Assembly (NCBI GenBank): GCA_903929895.1
Contig: CAIYWM010000322.1
Location: 1-7,393, forward strand
DNA from: an uncultured Alphaproteobacteria bacterium
GTDB lineage: Bacteria; Pseudomonadota; Alphaproteobacteria; Reyranellales; Reyranellaceae
Length of the DNA: 7,393 nt
Direction of reading: 5' to 3'
Shown here: in pieces, positions 6,789 to 7,393 of the stretch
Position numbering within the stretch: position 1 is the first letter of the stretch
Layout of the letters: the number at the start of each line of letters is the position of its first letter
Made by a program: the position numbers and the translations under genes
The notes under the pieces: model-generated
Database searches by the model: none
The model's input: the letters and a program-made list of their open reading frames with translations, nothing else
Told to the model about the DNA's origin: nothing

Positions 6789-6983
6789 CTGTGCGACGGC
6801 CGGCACCGAGAAGTTCGCATGCACCATCGCGCACTTCGCATCTCGGCAATCGGATACGAAGGTGAGCCACACATTCGGCAGCAGGCGTAGCGCCTGGGTG
6901 ATTTTGGCCATACGATCCGGCCGCTTAGTCAGGATCTGATAGGTGTGCTGGGGTGTCGATTCCATGACGCTCCATACGGCAGC
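6789..6983 (-). pseudogene. Internal fragment of a DUF5131 (phage Gp37/Gp68 family) gene between two insertion sequences
   Basis: On the minus strand 65 codons remain open between the two elements. The first part, VWSVMESTPQHTYQILTKRP then DRMAKITQALRLLPNVWL, has the signature of DUF5131 proteins, where PQHTYQxLTKRPxRM is followed some residues later by LPNVWLGVSVE. After VWL the match is lost (TFVSDCRDAK instead of GVSVE), suggesting a frameshift or internal deletion. The 5' part, with the family's Cys-rich motif, is removed at 6984 by an IS3-family end, and the 3' part is cut at 6788 by the IS256 end. It is non-functional. The family has no settled function that I can state. Confidence 0.65.
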
Positions 6984-7023
6984 TGACCTGAGCCCCTGAA
7001 TCTCCTCCAGAGATGAGTAGAGT

Positions 7024-7043
7024 CCGTCTTCGAGAGGAGACGG
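7024..7043 (+). promoter_or_regulatory. Hairpin overlapping the OrfA ribosome binding site
   Basis: CCGTCT (7024-7029) and AGACGG (7038-7043) form a perfect 6-bp stem with an 8-base loop. The AGGAG ribosome binding site at 7035-7039 falls in its loop and right arm, 7 bases before the OrfA ATG. Folding could limit translation, for instance on read-through transcripts; this is inference. Confidence 0.35.
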
Positions 7044-7046
7044 CAG

Positions 7047-7313
7047 ATGAAGAAGGCTCGGTTCAAGGAAGAACAGATCATTTCGATCTTGCGGGAGCAC
7101 GAGGCTGGAGCGGCGACGGCGGGCGTGTGCCGCAAGCATGGGATCAGCCGCGCGACGTTCTCCAAGTGGAAGGCGAAGTACGGCGGCCTGGAGGTGTCGG
7201 AAGCCAAGCGGCTGCGTTCGCTGGAGGACGAGAACCGTCGGCTGAAGAAGCTGCTGGCGGAGACGATGCTGGACAACGCCATGTTGAAAGACATCGCTTC
7301 AAAAAAATGGTGA
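7047..7313 (+). CDS. IS3-family transposase OrfA (helix-turn-helix, leucine zipper)
   Basis: OrfA of IS3-family elements binds the element ends and supplies the N-terminal part of the OrfAB fusion transposase. The 88 residues begin MKKARFKEEQIISILREHEA and contain a helix-turn-helix at about 11-45 (AGVCRKHGISRATFSKWKAKYGG). A leucine-zipper-like coiled coil follows at about 55-80 (LRSLEDENRRLKKLLAE). The start is supported by AGGAG 7 bases upstream. The gene ends in ASKKW with an A7 run at 7301-7307 just before its TGA, where -1 frameshifting into OrfB is expected. It resembles the IS407/IS51-like branch of the family, but the subgroup is not certain. Confidence 0.92.
   Translation: MKKARFKEEQIISILREHEAGAATAGVCRKHGISRATFSKWKAKYGGLEVSEAKRLRSLEDENRRLKKLLAETMLDNAMLKDIASKKW
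7301..7307 (+). other. A7 slippery sequence for -1 frameshift OrfA to OrfAB
   Basis: The seven A residues read TCA AAA AAA in the OrfA frame, giving the A-AAA-AAA heptamer used for programmed -1 frameshifting in many IS3-family elements. Slippage puts ribosomes into the OrfB frame at 7307, just before the OrfA stop at 7311-7313. Confidence 0.75.
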
Positions 7314-7393
7314 CGCCCGCGGCGAGGCGGGAGGCTGCGGCGCACCTGTGCACCGTGCATAGGGTGAGCCAGCGGCGGGCGTGTCGCGCGATC
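7307..7393 (+). CDS. IS3-family transposase OrfB (N-terminal part, runs off window)
   Basis: The frame -1 to OrfA is open from 7307 to the window end, giving 29 codons: MVTPAARREAAAHLCTVHRV then SQRRACRAI. This is the characteristic start of IS3-family OrfB proteins (TPAxRREA...GVSxRRAC), the part that precedes the rve DDE domain. OrfB overlaps the end of OrfA by 7 bases and is normally made as an OrfAB fusion by frameshifting at the A7 run. The ATG at 7307 could also allow free OrfB. The catalytic domain lies beyond the window. Confidence 0.82.
   Translation, partial: MVTPAARREAAAHLCTVHRVSQRRACRAI

Larger units (their letters stand above)
6984..7393 (+). mobile_element. Left part of an IS3-family element, continuing past the window
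   Basis: The sequence from 6984 opens with TGACCTGAGCCCCTGAATC, starting TG as IS3-family ends do. It lies 63 bases before OrfA and exactly where the DUF5131 homology ends. OrfA is complete and OrfB begins before the window edge. The right end, and so completeness, cannot be judged. Confidence 0.75.

Noticed and set aside
6753..7139. 128-aa minus-strand frame as one real gene
   Set aside because: It is a chance fusion: the first part is antisense to IS3 OrfA and its leader, the middle is the DUF5131 relic, and the end is the IS256 inverted repeat.
1..7393. CRISPR array, tRNA or rRNA gene
   Set aside because: No regularly spaced repeats, cloverleaf-like segments or conserved rRNA stretches were seen.

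Overview
The window is GC-rich DNA with proteobacterial-style genes. An RND-type tripartite efflux pump implies a Gram-negative cell, probably a beta-, alpha- or gammaproteobacterium; nothing here fixes the genus. It splits into a coherent three-gene block on the + strand (1-5196) and a pile-up of mobile-element sequence (about 5199-7393).

Positions 1-5196 hold an apparent operon. It contains a periplasmic adaptor (membrane fusion protein) whose N-terminus probably lies before the window, a full-length RND/HAE1 inner-membrane pump of 1039 aa starting 9 bases after the adaptor stop, and, after a 54-base gap, a diiron N-oxygenase of the AurF family (327 aa). No outer-membrane channel gene is present. 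The best reading is an amine N-oxygenation activity encoded together with an exporter, either as part of a biosynthetic cluster extending upstream or as a self-protection unit. The seven putative iron ligands of the oxygenase have the same spacing as I recall for AurF.

From about 5199 on, the DNA is layered insertion debris. First comes a 28-codon C-terminal relic of an IS3-type integrase-core transposase on the minus strand, possibly with that element's end just 2 bases after the oxygenase stop. Next is a complete-looking IS256-family element (5357-6788) with 27-bp imperfect inverted repeats (22/27 identical) and one intact minus-strand DDE transposase. Then follows a 195-base relic of a DUF5131 (phage Gp37/Gp68 family) gene on the minus strand. 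Last is the left end of an IS3-family element: a complete OrfA, an A7 slippery run and the start of OrfB, which runs off the window.

The two sides of the IS256 element come from different genes and show no target duplication. The locus has therefore been rearranged, not simply hit once. The mobile DNA begins right behind the oxygenase gene, so genes that once followed it may have been lost or displaced.
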